Assembly (NCBI GenBank): GCA_013696525.1
Contig: JACCYK010000515.1
Coordinates: 1-11,396 of the forward strand
Source of the DNA: Chloroflexia bacterium
GTDB lineage: Bacteria > Chloroflexota > Chloroflexia > Thermomicrobiales > UBA6265
Length of the DNA stretch: 11,396 nucleotides
Reading direction: 5' to 3'
Within the stretch, counting starts at the first letter, position 1, and every line of letters begins with the position of its first letter. The notes below the pieces were generated by a model. It made no database searches. It was not told the DNA's origin and was given only the letters and a program-made list of their open reading frames with translations. The translations under genes were made by a program, and so were the position numbers. Shown in pieces: positions 1-6,452 of the stretch.

Positions 1-125
1 CCGCCGCCCTGCGCGCCCTCGGCCTGCCGGTCGCCACCGGCCGCTTCGGTGCCAACATGGCCGTCTCCCTGGTCAACGACGGCCCGGTCACCGTCTGGCT
101 TGATACGGCCGACCTCCTGCCCTGA
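1..125 (+). CDS. dtd: D-aminoacyl-tRNA deacylase, C-terminal part only
   Basis: Only the last 41 codons (40 residues plus TGA) lie in the window, read in the frame starting at base 3. The fragment contains the sequence TGRFGANM followed by [14 protein letters not shown]. The NDGPVT stretch matches the conserved N-x-G-P-V-T motif of the DTD family, whose Gly-cisPro dipeptide reaches into the active site of the partner subunit and gives chiral selectivity. The family is a cytoplasmic homodimer that hydrolyses D-amino acids (and glycine mischarged on tRNA-Ala) from tRNA, a translation quality-control role. Nothing in the visible part is broken; the N-terminal two thirds, including the S-Q-F-T-L motif, lie outside the window. 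The gene seems functionally unrelated to its neighbours here. Confidence 0.87.
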   Translation, partial: AALRALGLPVATGRFGANMAVSLVNDGPVTVWLDTADLLP

Positions 126-166
126 CCGGGGGTGAGCAATCGGGCCCGCCCGCTCCCCCAGACCGG
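126..166 (+). terminator. terminator-like hairpin after dtd
   Basis: Directly after the dtd stop codon, CCGG (126-129) pairs with CCGG (163-166). Inside it, GGGG (129-132), a bulged T and GAGC (134-137) face GCTC (152-155) and CCCC (156-159); base 129 can join only one of the two pairings. The loop holds the palindrome CGGGCCCG (141-148). No T-run follows, so this is at best a GC-type terminator or a transcript 3'-end stabiliser. Position is the main support. Confidence 0.35.
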
Positions 167-378
167 CAAAAGAACCAAACGCTGGTGCGGTGCCTCGGTT
201 CAGCCCGCGCCGAGCCGCTTTGACCAAATCGCACGATCGCGCCCGTTTGCTCCCGAAGATCGCGAGCAGCCCACCCCAGCCGCGGTCGTCAAGCTCACGC
301 TCAGCCCTGATTTGTTTCAGACGCTCCATCTGGCGACATAATTCACAACTTTTAGCGGTTCAACAGCCTGCTGAGTAA

Positions 379-410
379 TTGACAACGTGTTTCAGTGACG
401 GAAATATAGC
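379..410 (+). promoter_or_regulatory. candidate sigma-70-type promoter
   Basis: A perfect TTGACA lies at 379-384 in the most AT-rich part of the region. The -10 element is less clear: AAATAT at 402-407 gives a 17-base spacer but only 3 of 6 consensus matches, while TATAGC at 405-410 matches 4 of 6 but needs a 20-base spacer. A start near 415 would give a leader of about 200 bases before the gene at 614, containing the palindrome at 424-435 and the short ORF at 507-542. Confidence 0.33.
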
Positions 411-506
411 GCTAGGAAAAATCTCGCCATGGCGAACTCGAACCCAGCAGCCTTGCCGCCAATGTCGGAACCCGACCCGTCGTCGTGACGCGAAAGGAGC
501 GGCCTG

Positions 507-542
507 ATGGCCGGTGACCTCCTGTTTGTCTCGAAGCGCTGA
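507..542 (+). CDS. possible 11-residue leader peptide
   Basis: An ATG at 507 is preceded by AAAGGAG (493-499) with an ideal 7-base spacer, one of the strongest Shine-Dalgarno matches in the window. The frame encodes MAGDLLFVSKR and ends in TGA at 540-542, 71 bases before the next start codon. The peptide has no run of one amino acid and no obvious attenuator hairpin follows; only a weak CTCGC/GCGAG pairing is seen. It could be a regulatory leader ORF, the start of a gene lost by frameshift, or a chance match. Nothing identifies a function. Confidence 0.28.
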   Translation: MAGDLLFVSKR

Positions 543-613
543 GTCTGCTCGCCTGTTAACCGAGAAGCGAGATGCCACGCGGACACTAACCGTGCTTCAA
601 GTGGAGATGGAAA

Positions 614-1332
614 ATGAACGCGAAGTACGACCACGGCAAGCGGTTGTGGATCGTCAACAACCGTCGTGAGTTGCTCTTGGGTTCGATAGTGAGCGCCATC
701 GCGGCGCCACTTGCCCTTGAGCAGGAGGCCGAAGCGGCAGCCGATCGTCGGATCAGAGAGGCCAGGCGTCATGTGAAACGCATGGTCAGACTCAGTCGAC
801 ACAAGGTAGCCAGATATTTTCGACGGCCTGACAAGGATGTCCAGAAAGACATCATGCGAGGGCTTGAGATCAACAAGTGGAAGGTCAGGTCTCGGCCCCG
901 ATCGGATCGCGGCCGTCCGCCCCGCCGAGCTCGCCGAGTTCGTGGACGGAATGAGTGCCGCGCGAGCGATGTGTAAAGACAGCCTGCTGGTTGAAGTGGA
1001 AGGATACCACCGGCTCGGCTTCCACGCATGCTCTCTCGTCCAGCAGTTGAGCTACTGTTATCACGAAGGAGGAGGCATTGCTGATCACTGGAGTTCAGCA
1101 TGGCCCGAGGTCTACGGTCCCTTCTTCTACTTCGATCAGTACTCGGGAGACCCGAGTACGGTCGCGTTCGGGGAAGGGATACAATACGGTCAAGGTCGAA
1201 ACAACGGCGATCTTCCACAGCGAGATCCCCGGGGTGTCTCGGATCCCTGGCATCAATACACAAGCAACCTTCAGGGCCTCCCAACAGGTCGACGACCAGG
1301 GGAACTACTGGAGCTGGTCTGAGGTCAACTGA
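614..1332 (+). pseudogene. frameshifted exported protein of unknown function
   Basis: Three overlapping frames join into one protein of 238 residues if one base is removed at each of two places: the CCCC run at 896-899 and the GGGG run at 1170-1173. Across the first join the restored reading is RSRPDRIAAVRPAELAEF; across the second it is STVAFGKGYNTVKVE. The start is ATG 614 with GGAG just upstream. The N-terminus has a twin-arginine-like NNRRELLLG followed by a hydrophobic stretch ending near ALEQEAEAA, so the ancestral product was probably exported. The C-terminal half is rich in aromatic residues and predicted strands, with a C-Y-H-E-G-G motif, somewhat like unnamed beta-rich secreted proteins of Chloroflexota and Actinobacteria; this resemblance is weak. 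It is either a recent pseudogene or intact with two sequencing errors. Two independent programmed +1 shifts seem unlikely. Confidence 0.6.
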
Positions 1333-1354
1333 GTCCCGGTTCGGGAGGTGACGC

Positions 1355-1630
1355 ATGGATAACACGGCCGGAACCGGCATAGGCTTCGCGATCATTGCGG
1401 CTACCGTGCTGGTTCTTGCCATCCTGGTTGGATGGGTAGTGTTCGTTGCCCGGCGGAAGCGCTGGAGTAGCGGACATAGAGCGTTTGTGGGATGCCTGGG
1501 AGCTGTCGTTTTCGTCATCGTCATCGGCTACCTCAGTAGCACGTTGCTTTGGCTCCAACCTTCATCAGAGGCAACGAACTTGAGTCCGGCTCCGGTCCTG
1601 GAGTGGATAGGCACCCCAGACTCCACGTAA
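1355..1630 (+). CDS. small two-helix membrane protein, unknown function
   Basis: This 91-residue protein starts at ATG 1355, four bases after a strong GGGAGGTG (1343-1350). Two hydrophobic segments, about residues 9-31 and 43-65, flank the basic loop RRKRWSSGHR. By the positive-inside rule this predicts a helical hairpin with the loop in the cytoplasm and both termini outside. The exposed tail (66-91) is Ser/Pro/Thr-rich. No family is recognised. It begins 22 bases after the frameshifted exported-protein gene and is probably cotranscribed with it, so the two may have formed an exported-protein and membrane-partner pair; that is inference. Base composition is moderate (34 G+C of 60 at 1381-1440), closer to the upstream region than to the GC-rich genes downstream. 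The good ribosome binding site and clear topology argue that it is real. Confidence 0.65.
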   Translation: MDNTAGTGIGFAIIAATVLVLAILVGWVVFVARRKRWSSGHRAFVGCLGAVVFVIVIGYLSSTLLWLQPSSEATNLSPAPVLEWIGTPDST

Positions 1631-1691
1631 GCGTGCATACGGACGGAGGCATTGTCGTAGCTTGGGGACGTGAGTAGAGACAGCCAGCGTC

Positions 1692-2204
1692 ATGGACCAT
1701 CAGCCGCCGAACCACCGGCGACCAGCCTCGGACCAGGAGAACGCGCCGCTGCCGCCCATCCCGGCCGGCGGTCTGGCCCGCGCCATGCCCGAGTGGCTGC
1801 GGGAGGGCGATCCGGGCGTAGCCGCGGCCCCGCCCGCTTCGCCCACCGATCCGATGGGCTTTATCACGGAAGATGACTTGCCGCCCTGGCTGCGGCACCT
1901 GGCGCCGGATGGCGCGCCCGCGCGCCGGCACGCGGTCGATGCCCCCGCCATCCCCGCCGCCACGGAGGTGCCGGCCGCGCCGCTCATCTCGCTCCCGGCG
2001 TCGCCTCGTTCCGGCCAAACGGCGAATCTCGCTGCTGGCCCAGCAGTGTCTCCAGTGGCGGCAAGCCCACGGCCGCTTGCACTGGCGCCAGGACCAGACC
2101 CGAGGCCGAGATCGAGGGACCACCGGGCACTGGCCGCCATCGCCGGCGGTGTCGTCCTGGCGTTGACGGTGCTCGCCTATCTCTACGCTCGCGGCCTCCT
2201 CTAG
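1692..2204 (+). CDS. Pro/Ala-rich tail-anchored protein with PxWLR motifs
   Basis: The 170-residue product is low-complexity, rich in Pro and Ala. It has one transmembrane helix near the C-terminus (about 147-166, after the basic stretch RPRSRDHR) and only a few residues beyond, so it is probably tail-anchored with the long N-terminal part in the cytoplasm. Two short motifs stand out: PEWLRE at residues 33-38 and PPWLRH at 64-69, each in an acidic context. Similar P-x-W-L motifs occur in uncharacterised Chloroflexota membrane proteins, often beside zinc-ribbon segments; no zinc ribbon is present here. They may be short docking motifs in a disordered region, which is inference. No clear Shine-Dalgarno precedes ATG 1692, so the start is less certain than the frame. 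Codon positions are strongly GC-biased, as in the genes downstream. Confidence 0.68.
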   Translation: MDHQPPNHRRPASDQENAPLPPIPAGGLARAMPEWLREGDPGVAAAPPASPTDPMGFITEDDLPPWLRHLAPDGAPARRHAVDAPAIPAATEVPAAPLISLPASPRSGQTANLAAGPAVSPVAASPRPLALAPGPDPRPRSRDHRALAAIAGGVVLALTVLAYLYARGLL

Positions 2205-2343
2205 CCCGGAATTCTTCCAACCATCCCTGGGCGGTCCGGCTCGTCTCGGCGGACGGCGATTGTAGCGTTTCCTACACTTCGCGGCCGTTGGCAGCATTTG
2301 TGCATCCTGACCGTGGAAGCAGTGATCGAAGCCGCCGCGGCCA

Positions 2344-2352
2344 TGCTATCCT
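2344..2352 (+). promoter_or_regulatory. candidate extended -10 promoter element
   Basis: TGCTATCCT reads as an extended -10 (TG-n-TATCCT, 4 of 6 matches to TATAAT) about 65 bases before the L,D-transpeptidase start. No convincing -35 hexamer is found 16-18 bases upstream. It is offered because it lies in the only non-coding gap before that gene and would explain independent transcription. Confidence 0.3.
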
Positions 2353-2417
2353 CGGAGGGTGCATTGACGGAGCAGGGTGAGTGGGCGCAACGCGACGATG
2401 GGGTAGGGGAAACGGAT

Positions 2418-3656
2418 ATGACCTGCTTGAGGAATGATCGAGCATGGCCGCGACGCCGCGCGCGGGCACGCCGCCTGACCGGTGCCGCGCTTATGGCGTT
2501 CGCTTTGCTGACTGCCGGGATGACGCCGGCACCCGTCGCCGCCAGCAACCCGGAGACGGCGGCCGAGGCGCTGGCGTCGGTGCCGCTGCCGCCGTCCGAC
2601 CTGGGCCAATCGACCTATCAATTCTTCATTCCCGAGACCGGGCACACCATTTCCGGCCTCTTCGTCGATTACTGGCGGGCCACGGGGGGCGCCGCGGTCT
2701 ACGGCAACCCGATCTCGGAGCCCTTCGCCGCCGCCAACGGTCTCTACAGCCAGGCGTTCGAGCGCGGCATCCTCCAGTTCCATCTGGAGCAGACCTGGAC
2801 CGAGGACCCCTTCTTCCGCTTGATGCCGATCGGGCCAGCCGCCCTCGACGAGGAAGTCGGCACCTTCCGGGCCGATGGCAAGCGGGCCGGCGGCGGCGGC
2901 GATCGCCGCGCCGCCGCCTGGGTTTCGCCCGACCTGGCGGGGCCGGCCGTGGGCGACGAGTTCCAGGAGTGGTACGCCCGCCACGAAGGCGCGTTCTACC
3001 TGGGGAACCCGATCAGCCAGCCGATCCGTGAGCGTGGCGAGCTGGTGCAATGGTTCGAGGGCGGGCTCCTAATGTTCGTGCATGGCGAGGTCGGGCTGGC
3101 CCCGCTGCCCACCGAGATGGCCGCCACCCTCGGTATCGACACCTCGCCCCTGGCGGCGAACGGGGTGCCGGTCTATGACGAAGCCCTGTTCTGGAATGGC
3201 GCCGCGCCGCCCGCGGCGGGCATCCCGGCCGATGGCGCCAAGCGGATCGAGATCAGCCTCTCCCAGCAGCAAATCTGGGTCTACCAGGGGGACGAGCTGG
3301 TGCTGACCAGCCTGGTCAGCACCGGCCTGGCGCCGAACGAGACCAGCACCGGCAACTTCCGGGTCCGGATTAAGAAGCCGCTCGAGGACATGCGCGGCGC
3401 CGTCAACGAAAAAGGCGAGGTTGTCTGGGTGGCCGGGGAAAAGGGCGGTCCGCCCCGCGGCTCGATCCCCTACGGGGTCGAGGACGTGCCGAACGTCCTC
3501 TACTTCAGCCTCGACGCCGAGGCGCTGCACGGCGCCTACTGGCACGACAACTTCGGCAACCAGATGAGCCACGGCTGCGTCAACCTGCCGCTCGAGGTCG
3601 CCGAGTTCCTCTACACCTGGGCCCCGCTCGGCACCCCCGTCCTCGTCACCGAGTAA
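2418..3656 (+). CDS. exported L,D-transpeptidase (YkuD domain) with two surface repeats
   Basis: The 412-residue protein has a signal peptide with an Arg-rich n-region (eight Arg by residue 19), a hydrophobic core at 23-34 and a likely cut after VAA near 42. ATG 2418 is chosen because AGGGGA precedes it at good spacing and the signal peptide starts there; the frame is open from 2298 but those extra residues look non-coding. Residues about 76-125 and 179-220 are two copies of a repeat marked by YWRATGG...YGNPIS and WYARHEG...LGNPIS, known from many Chloroflexota secreted proteins. Residues about 275-412 form the YkuD domain with HGAYWH (His371, His376) and SHGCVN (His385, catalytic Cys387). 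The family forms 3-3 cross-links in peptidoglycan through an acyl-enzyme on this cysteine. All key residues are present. A Gly/Arg-rich insert separates the repeats. It acts outside the membrane. Confidence 0.93.
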   Translation: MTCLRNDRAWPRRRARARRLTGAALMAFALLTAGMTPAPVAASNPETAAEALASVPLPPSDLGQSTYQFFIPETGHTISGLFVDYWRATGGAAVYGNPISEPFAAANGLYSQAFERGILQFHLEQTWTEDPFFRLMPIGPAALDEEVGTFRADGKRAGGGGDRRAAAWVSPDLAGPAVGDEFQEWYARHEGAFYLGNPISQPIRERGELVQWFEGGLLMFVHGEVGLAPLPTEMAATLGIDTSPLAANGVPVYDEALFWNGAAPPAAGIPADGAKRIEISLSQQQIWVYQGDELVLTSLVSTGLAPNETSTGNFRVRIKKPLEDMRGAVNEKGEVVWVAGEKGGPPRGSIPYGVEDVPNVLYFSLDAEALHGAYWHDNFGNQMSHGCVNLPLEVAEFLYTWAPLGTPVLVTE

Positions 3657-3727
3657 CGGCCGGAGCATACGCTTCGCCTTCCGCTACCGGCAAATGCGCC
3701 GCCAGGGGCGATGATGAGCAGAGTGCC

Positions 3728-4531
3728 ATGACCCCGGCTCCAGCGGTTGACGGTACTCGGGTATTTGGCATCGACCCTCCGGGCTACGATCGAGCGCGTC
3801 CTGATTATCCAGTTCAGGTCTATGACTTGCTCCAGGCGCGATGCCCGATCGGCCCGCGAACACGCGCCTTCGAGATTGGCCCCGGCACCGGGATTGCCAC
3901 CCGTCAGCTCTTCGCCCGCGGCCTGGGCTTGCTCGTCGCGATCGAGCCAAACCCGCGGCTGGCCAGCTTTCTCGCGGCGCAGACCCCGGCGGCGGCGGAG
4001 CGGATGCACATCCAGGTCGCGACCTTTGCCGAGGCGGATCTCCCGGCGGCATCGTTTGATCTTGGCGTGGCCGCCACCGCCTATCACTGGCTCGACCCCA
4101 CCCCCACCCTGGCGAAGGTCGCGCGGCTTCTCCGTCCAGGCGGAACGTGGGCGATGTGGTGGAACGTCTTTGGCGATCCGCTGGGCGACGCGTTTCACGA
4201 GGCGACGCTTGATCTGATGCGCGCGATTGAACCGGATCAACCACGAGCCCCGGCCCGGCAGCCGACGTTTCCGCTCGACGTAGCGGCCCGCCTCTCCGAG
4301 CTCGAAGCGGCCGGTTTCGTGGAGGCCACGTTCGACCTCACCCGCTGGTCCCACGGCTTCGATGCCGGCCAAACGCAAGCCCTCTACGCTACCTTCCCGC
4401 ATATCGGCACGCTTCCTCTTGCCGACCGCCAGCAGGTCTTGACCGAGCTTGGTCGCATCGTCAATGACTCCTTCGCCGGTGTGGTCGAGCGGCCGATGTT
4501 GACGCCGCTCTACATCGCCCGCCGGCCGTAA
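3728..4531 (+). CDS. class I SAM-dependent methyltransferase
   Basis: This 267-residue cytoplasmic enzyme shows the N-terminal signature PPGYDRARPDYP (17-28) and motif I FEIGPGTGIAT (48-58), which binds S-adenosylmethionine. An acidic residue follows at the end of strand 2 (IEPNPRL, Glu73), with HWLDPTPTL (120-128) and LLRPGG (134-139) after it. These are hallmarks of Methyltransf_11/25-type enzymes that act on small molecules. The length is normal and no motif is damaged. The C-terminal region (about 165-267) is less conserved and would set substrate choice, which cannot be read from the sequence. The Shine-Dalgarno before ATG 3728 is weak. The gene follows the L,D-transpeptidase by 71 bases and may be cotranscribed, though no functional link is evident. 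Confidence 0.92.
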   Translation: MTPAPAVDGTRVFGIDPPGYDRARPDYPVQVYDLLQARCPIGPRTRAFEIGPGTGIATRQLFARGLGLLVAIEPNPRLASFLAAQTPAAAERMHIQVATFAEADLPAASFDLGVAATAYHWLDPTPTLAKVARLLRPGGTWAMWWNVFGDPLGDAFHEATLDLMRAIEPDQPRAPARQPTFPLDVAARLSELEAAGFVEATFDLTRWSHGFDAGQTQALYATFPHIGTLPLADRQQVLTELGRIVNDSFAGVVERPMLTPLYIARRP

Positions 4532-4735
4532 CCTGCCGCCCGCTCGACGGCGCCGTGCTTGAGCCGGATCCTCCAGTGGCCAAGTCGGTGGCGCAAACAT
4601 TGCAACGAGACCACCGGCATTGATGATCGCCAATCCGGATGGTGCGAACACGTTCAGCCGGACCGGTCAGATCGGGCACCGAACGCGATGCCGGATACGC
4701 AAAGCGTCAGCGCCACGTCCCTTTCCATCAGCAGC

Positions 4736-4740
4736 GGAGG
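4736..4740 (+). promoter_or_regulatory. ribosome binding site that selects a GTG start
   Basis: GGAGG ends 9 bases before GTG 4750 and 15 bases before the in-frame ATG 4756. Normal spacing favours the GTG. The frame stays open upstream to 4639, but nothing supports a start there, and the signal peptide begins right after this site. Confidence 0.6.
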
Positions 4741-4749
4741 AACAGAACC

Positions 4750-5694
4750 GTGCGGATGAAACCTTTCCTGATCGCTTCGGCCTTGACCGTCCTCTTGATC
4801 GTGGGCGTGGCGCCGGTCGCGGCCCAAACACCAGAGTCGTCGCCGGCCCCGTCCCCGGTCGCCGGCGGCGCCGTCTTCGCGGACATCGGGCTCCAGACCC
4901 CAGAGTCGGTGCTCTACGATCAAGTTGACGATGTCTACCTGATCTCAAATATCAACGGCAATCCATTCGAGACCGATGACAACGGCTTCATCATGCAGCT
5001 CAGCCCAGACGGCGAGGTGCTGGCCGAGCGCTGGATCGATGGCGCCACCGCCGATGTGGAGCTGAATGCGCCGAAAGGCATGGCCGTCGTTGACGATAAT
5101 CTCTACGTGACCGACATCGACGTGATTCGGGTCTTCGACCGCGCCAGCGGCGCGCCAATCGGAACGTTCGAGATTCCAGGAGCCACCTTTTTGAACGATC
5201 TGGCCGCCGGACCGGACGGATCGCTCTACGTGACCGATATGGGAGTTCAACTCGACGACGCGGGTGAGATGGGGCCGAGCGGCACCGACGCGGTCTACCG
5301 GATCGAGCCCGACGGCACGGTCACCAGTCTGGTCCAGGCGCCTGACATCACCACGCCAAATGGGGTCGAGGTCAACACCGATGGCGACATCTACGTCGTC
5401 AGCTTCGCCGAATCCGGCGATGTCTTTCTCATTCAACCGGATGGCGAGCTGGTTGAGGTGGCCCAGGTGGCGGGCGGTCTCTTGGACGGCATCATCGCCC
5501 TGGACGATGGTTCCCTGCTGGTCTCAAGCTGGGGTGCGATGGCGGTTGTCCGGATCACTCCCGACGGTGAGCAGATCACCGTGGCGGACGGCATCGCCTC
5601 GCCGGCGGACCTCGGATACGATTCCAGCCGTGACTTGCTCCTGATTCCTGACTTCATGGGGAATCGCGTGCTGACCGTTCCCGTTCTCGACTAA
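4750..5694 (+). CDS. secreted SMP-30/gluconolactonase-like beta-propeller
   Basis: Counting from GTG 4750 the protein has 314 residues. A signal peptide (1-25, core FLIASALTVLLIVGV, cut after VAA) is followed by a Ser/Pro linker (27-38) and a repeat-built beta-propeller with strands such as NLYVTDI, SLYVTDM, DIYVVSF and SLLVSSW, alternating with P-D-G turns. Metal ligands expected in SMP-30 enzymes can be placed: Glu52 in PESV, Asn204 in TPNG and Asp246 in LDG, plus an N-D pair at 149-150. The family includes calcium- or zinc-dependent lactonases, but many secreted members are uncharacterised, so a sugar-lactone substrate is only a possibility. There is no lipobox or transmembrane anchor after the signal peptide, so it is released or held by the wall. 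The 218 bases upstream hold no recognised gene. The facing operon encodes a sugar-type oxidoreductase, which makes a lactone link tempting but unproven. Confidence 0.87.
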   Translation: MRMKPFLIASALTVLLIVGVAPVAAQTPESSPAPSPVAGGAVFADIGLQTPESVLYDQVDDVYLISNINGNPFETDDNGFIMQLSPDGEVLAERWIDGATADVELNAPKGMAVVDDNLYVTDIDVIRVFDRASGAPIGTFEIPGATFLNDLAAGPDGSLYVTDMGVQLDDAGEMGPSGTDAVYRIEPDGTVTSLVQAPDITTPNGVEVNTDGDIYVVSFAESGDVFLIQPDGELVEVAQVAGGLLDGIIALDDGSLLVSSWGAMAVVRITPDGEQITVADGIASPADLGYDSSRDLLLIPDFMGNRVLTVPVLD

Positions 5695-5715
5695 CCAGAC
5701 GTCACGCCCTGCCGC

Positions 5716-5748
5716 TCATCCCCGGCGATCTGGAACCGCCGGGGATGA
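5716..5748. terminator. bidirectional terminator-like hairpin between convergent genes
   Basis: A perfect 12-bp inverted repeat, TCATCCCCGGCG (5716-5727) and CGCCGGGGATGA (5737-5748), encloses a 9-base loop. It lies in the 80-base gap between two genes that end towards each other (5694 on plus, 5775 on minus), so it can serve both. Neither side has a T-run, which is common for hairpin terminators in GC-rich genomes. Confidence 0.62.
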
Positions 5749-5774
5749 TGACCACGATTCCGCGGCATTGCGCG

Positions 5775-6431
5775 TCAACCGGCTGGCCGGTCTGGTTCCG
5801 CCACGGTGGCGGCGACTTCGTTCCAGGCGGCGGCCAATTCCTGTATCGCTTCGTAGGCGGTGCGCATCGTGCGCCACATGGCGTCGACCGTCGCCTTCGC
5901 CGCCGTGGCGTCGCCCGCCGACAATGCCCGTGCCAGCTCCACGGACAGCGACTCCTGGGTGGCGGCGTTCGCCGTCGCCGTGGCCGCGGCCGCCTTTGCC
6001 GCCGCGACCTGACGTGCCAGTAGCTCGGCGGTGCCAGGCCCTGGCTCGGATCGGGTCGCGCGCTCGTTCGCGGTCGAGCCCCCGTATCGGGGCGGCAGCT
6101 GCTCGCCGGCGTCGTTCCAGAAGGTATGGGTCGGCTCAATGTGGGGCGTCACCGAGAGGTACATCGTCATCGGCTTGTCGCCGATGGTGCGGACCTGGTG
6201 CATCTGGTTGGCGGCGGCAAAGCACATCTGGCCCGGTCCCAGCACCGCGAATTCGCCCTCGATCTCGAACTCGCATTGCCCCGCGAGCACGAGGAACACC
6301 TCTTGGCCGAGGTCATGGGAGTGACGTGGGCCGACTTCCCCCGGCTCCATCCGCAGGAACCGCGAGCGGATATCCGGCGTGATCACCACGTTCCGGACAT
6401 CGGTACGATAGTCATACACATCGAACGGCAC
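5775..6431 (-). CDS. cupin-domain protein with Ala-rich helical C-terminus
   Basis: The 218-residue protein starts at GTG 6431 with AAAGGA eight bases upstream. Residues 1-100 are a single cupin. GEVGPRHSHDLGQEV continuing to Gly51 fits the motif G-x5-H-x-H-x4-E-x6-G exactly, giving metal ligands His37, His39 and Glu44, with His78 (NQMHQV) as the expected fourth. After a short linker, residues about 132-210 form an Ala-rich, mostly helical segment unlike the cupin core. Small cupins of this kind act as metal-dependent isomerases or dioxygenases, or as sugar-binding modules; the sequence does not decide. No signal peptide is seen, so it is cytoplasmic. It is the last gene of the transporter operon, 21 bases after the oxidoreductase, suggesting a role in processing the same imported compound. 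The helical tail could be an oligomerisation or partner-binding domain. Confidence 0.9.
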   Translation of the reverse strand: MPFDVYDYRTDVRNVVITPDIRSRFLRMEPGEVGPRHSHDLGQEVFLVLAGQCEFEIEGEFAVLGPGQMCFAAANQMHQVRTIGDKPMTMYLSVTPHIEPTHTFWNDAGEQLPPRYGGSTANERATRSEPGPGTAELLARQVAAAKAAAATATANAATQESLSVELARALSAGDATAAKATVDAMWRTMRTAYEAIQELAAAWNEVAATVAEPDRPAG

Positions 6432-6452
6432 GATTCGAGTCCTTTCGCTCAG

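Larger units (their letters stand above)
167..613. other. gene-poor stretch between dtd and the frameshifted gene
   Basis: No convincing protein gene fits in this stretch. Open frames at 132-341 and 190-378 lack a Shine-Dalgarno sequence and resemble nothing I recognise. The centre is AT-rich for this genome: bases 361-420 have 26 G+C of 60, whereas bases 3181-3240 in a neighbouring gene have 46 of 60. It contains a candidate promoter near 379-410, a perfect 12-bp palindrome TCGCCATGGCGA at 424-435, and a very short ORF with a strong ribosome binding site at 507-542. The composition suggests acquired or decaying DNA, but no transposase remnant or terminal repeat is visible. Confidence 0.5.

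Noticed and set aside
132..378. Short plus-strand frames after dtd as genes
   Set aside because: No ribosome binding site, no recognisable sequence, and an Arg/Ser/Pro-rich composition typical of non-coding GC-rich DNA.
424..455. Possible tRNA T-arm on the minus strand (GGGTTCGAGTTC)
   Set aside because: The flanking bases do not pair as a five-base T stem and no acceptor, D or anticodon arm can be drawn.
880..1180. Programmed ribosomal frameshifting in the 614-1332 gene
   Set aside because: Two separate +1 shifts would be needed, with no slippery codon plus stop or other stimulator recognised; simple extra bases in homopolymers explain both.
769..2297. Two minus-strand open frames of about 250 codons each (769-1524, 1533-2297)
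   Set aside because: Arg/Pro-rich translations with no motifs, no good ribosome binding site, and overlap with better supported plus-strand genes.
2298..2417. N-terminal extension of the L,D-transpeptidase
   Set aside because: The frame is open, but the signal peptide and a good Shine-Dalgarno fit the start at 2418, and a promoter-like element lies inside the extension.
3611..4651. 346-codon minus-strand open frame over the methyltransferase
   Set aside because: It covers a gene with intact SAM-binding motifs; the translation is Arg/Gly-rich without family features.
4639..4749. N-terminal extension of the beta-propeller protein
   Set aside because: It would bury the signal peptide inside the protein; GGAGG at 4736-4740 places the start at GTG 4750.
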